A DNA stretch of 5,268 nt from Propionibacteriaceae bacterium (GTDB taxonomy: Bacteria; Actinomycetota; Actinomycetes; Propionibacteriales; Propionibacteriaceae), in NCBI GenBank assembly GCA_030450535.1, contig JAKDIK010000205.1, positions 1 through 5,268 on the forward strand, given 5' to 3'. Below, one piece after another: positions 4,607 to 5,268 of the stretch; positions within the stretch are counted from its first letter, which is position 1; each line of letters opens with the position of its first letter. The notes under the pieces were generated by a model. It made no database searches. It saw nothing but the letters and a program-made list of their open reading frames with translations, and was not told where the DNA came from. The position numbers were made by a program, and so were the translations under genes.

Positions 4607-5268
4607 GCGCGCACCTCCAACTGTCCCAGATCGAGGTACGCCCGGATGGTGAGGACAGGCGCGTCGGGATCCACGATCCGCTCCCACGTGGTCGCGTTGT
4701 CGATGCCGCTGATCGTGGCGTCCGGGGTTTCGATCGTGCCGAGGTCGACGCTCGCGTGGACGCGCACGTTGCCGGTCTCGGGCATGAGCACCGTGAGTGC
4801 GCCGAGATCCTGGCGGTACGTGATGGTCTGGGATGCCGTGACGTCGGCGCCCCGCAGATCAACCGTCTGCTGCCCAGATTCCAGCATGGTGTCGTGGTTC
4901 AACTCGCCTGCCTCGAGGGCCCGCGGCGCGGGTGGGTCGGCGTGCATGCGTGCCGGCGTCACCGCCAGCAGGCACCCGGTCACCAGGGCGGTCACCACCG
5001 TGAGGGGTACGAGGCCGCCGGGCCGTCCGTATGCCGCGCGGGCGGGCCGAGCGACCAGCAACAGAGCCACCGACGAGACGGCGAGCGCTGTGGCGGCCCA
5101 GGCCAGCGGTGCGACGGGGATGCCGAGCGCGACGAGCGTGCCCAGATAGCCCCACGCGACGGCGAGGGCTGCCAGAATTGCCAGCCATGTTCGCCAGCTT
5201 CGGCGTCGCCGCACGGCGGCCGCACGCCGGGTTCCCGGCCGGGCGAACGCGACGGGCGTCGGCGCAGG
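4603..5268 (-). CDS. C-terminal part of a PspC/LiaF-like membrane protein; 5' end outside window
   Basis: The frame is open to the right edge, giving 221 visible residues. A GTG at 5214 could be a start, but the 18 codons before it encode a Pro/Ala/Arg-rich stretch (starting P-A-P-T-P-V-A-F) typical of the linker in longer PspC proteins, and no ribosome binding site precedes the GTG, so the gene most likely begins outside. A basic run R-R-R-R (20-23) precedes three hydrophobic helices at about visible residues 27-47, 51-72 and 85-106. The last about 115 residues are polar, without cysteine, and rich in beta-strand patterns with repeated D-L-G and ending D-L-G-Q-L-E-V-R-A; this resembles the C-terminal domain of LiaF-type proteins, which sense or transmit cell-wall stress. 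The sequence is the first gene seen of a three-gene minus-strand operon ending in the stand-alone PspC gene. The absence of the N-terminal PspC domain cannot be judged here. Confidence 0.8.
   Translation of the reverse strand, partial: PAPTPVAFARPGTRRAAAVRRRRSWRTWLAILAALAVAWGYLGTLVALGIPVAPLAWAATALAVSSVALLLVARPARAAYGRPGGLVPLTVVTALVTGCLLAVTPARMHADPPAPRALEAGELNHDTMLESGQQTVDLRGADVTASQTITYRQDLGALTVLMPETGNVRVHASVDLGTIETPDATISGIDNATTWERIVDPDAPVLTIRAYLDLGQLEVRA
4614..4618 (-). promoter_or_regulatory. Shine-Dalgarno GGAGG of the 59-residue membrane protein gene
   Basis: GGAGG on the minus strand, 7 nt before the ATG at 4606-4604, within the last codons of the LiaF-like gene. Together with the ATGA overlap it indicates coupled translation and fixes the short start. 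Confidence 0.8.

Overview
The window is high-GC DNA whose codon use, GTG starts and protein families point to an actinobacterium. A member of the Propionibacteriales is a guess from gene content only. It carries seven genes, two of them cut by the window edges, with short intergenic gaps that hold most of the regulatory signals.

Layout. At 1-219 (minus) lies the 5' end of a cysteine synthase gene (cysK). Between it and the next gene (220-504) is non-coding DNA with a putative leaderless promoter, a small GC dyad and a 68-bp nested palindrome. At 505-1508 (minus) a two-gene operon encodes a SatD-like protein with a C-terminal helix-turn-helix, and a small membrane protein whose start overlaps the satD stop by 4 bp (GTGA). 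The 93-bp divergent gap at 1509-1601 is an AT-rich island containing two tandem copies of ATCAA-N10-TTGAT, probably operators, and the putative start sites of both the satD-like gene and guaA. At 1602-3158 (plus) is a complete GMP synthase gene, guaA, overlapped at its end by a gene for an MpaB/Lcp-type (DUF2236) oxygenase (3149-4033, plus). A GC-rich perfect hairpin at 4081-4109 separates these from a convergent minus-strand operon (4134-5268): a LiaF-like membrane protein, probably the C-terminal part of a larger PspC-type protein, running in from the right edge; a 59-residue two-helix membrane protein; and an 83-residue stand-alone PspC protein.

How the genes may work together. guaA and cysK are housekeeping metabolism (GMP and cysteine synthesis). 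The right-hand operon looks like an envelope-stress module of the PspC/LiaF kind. The least understood part is the satD-like/membrane pair: a predicted DNA-binding protein with a conserved GDExQG motif, a co-translated membrane partner, and tandem dyads over its own promoter, which together suggest an autoregulated membrane-associated switch. No insertion sequence, CRISPR array, tRNA or rRNA was seen.
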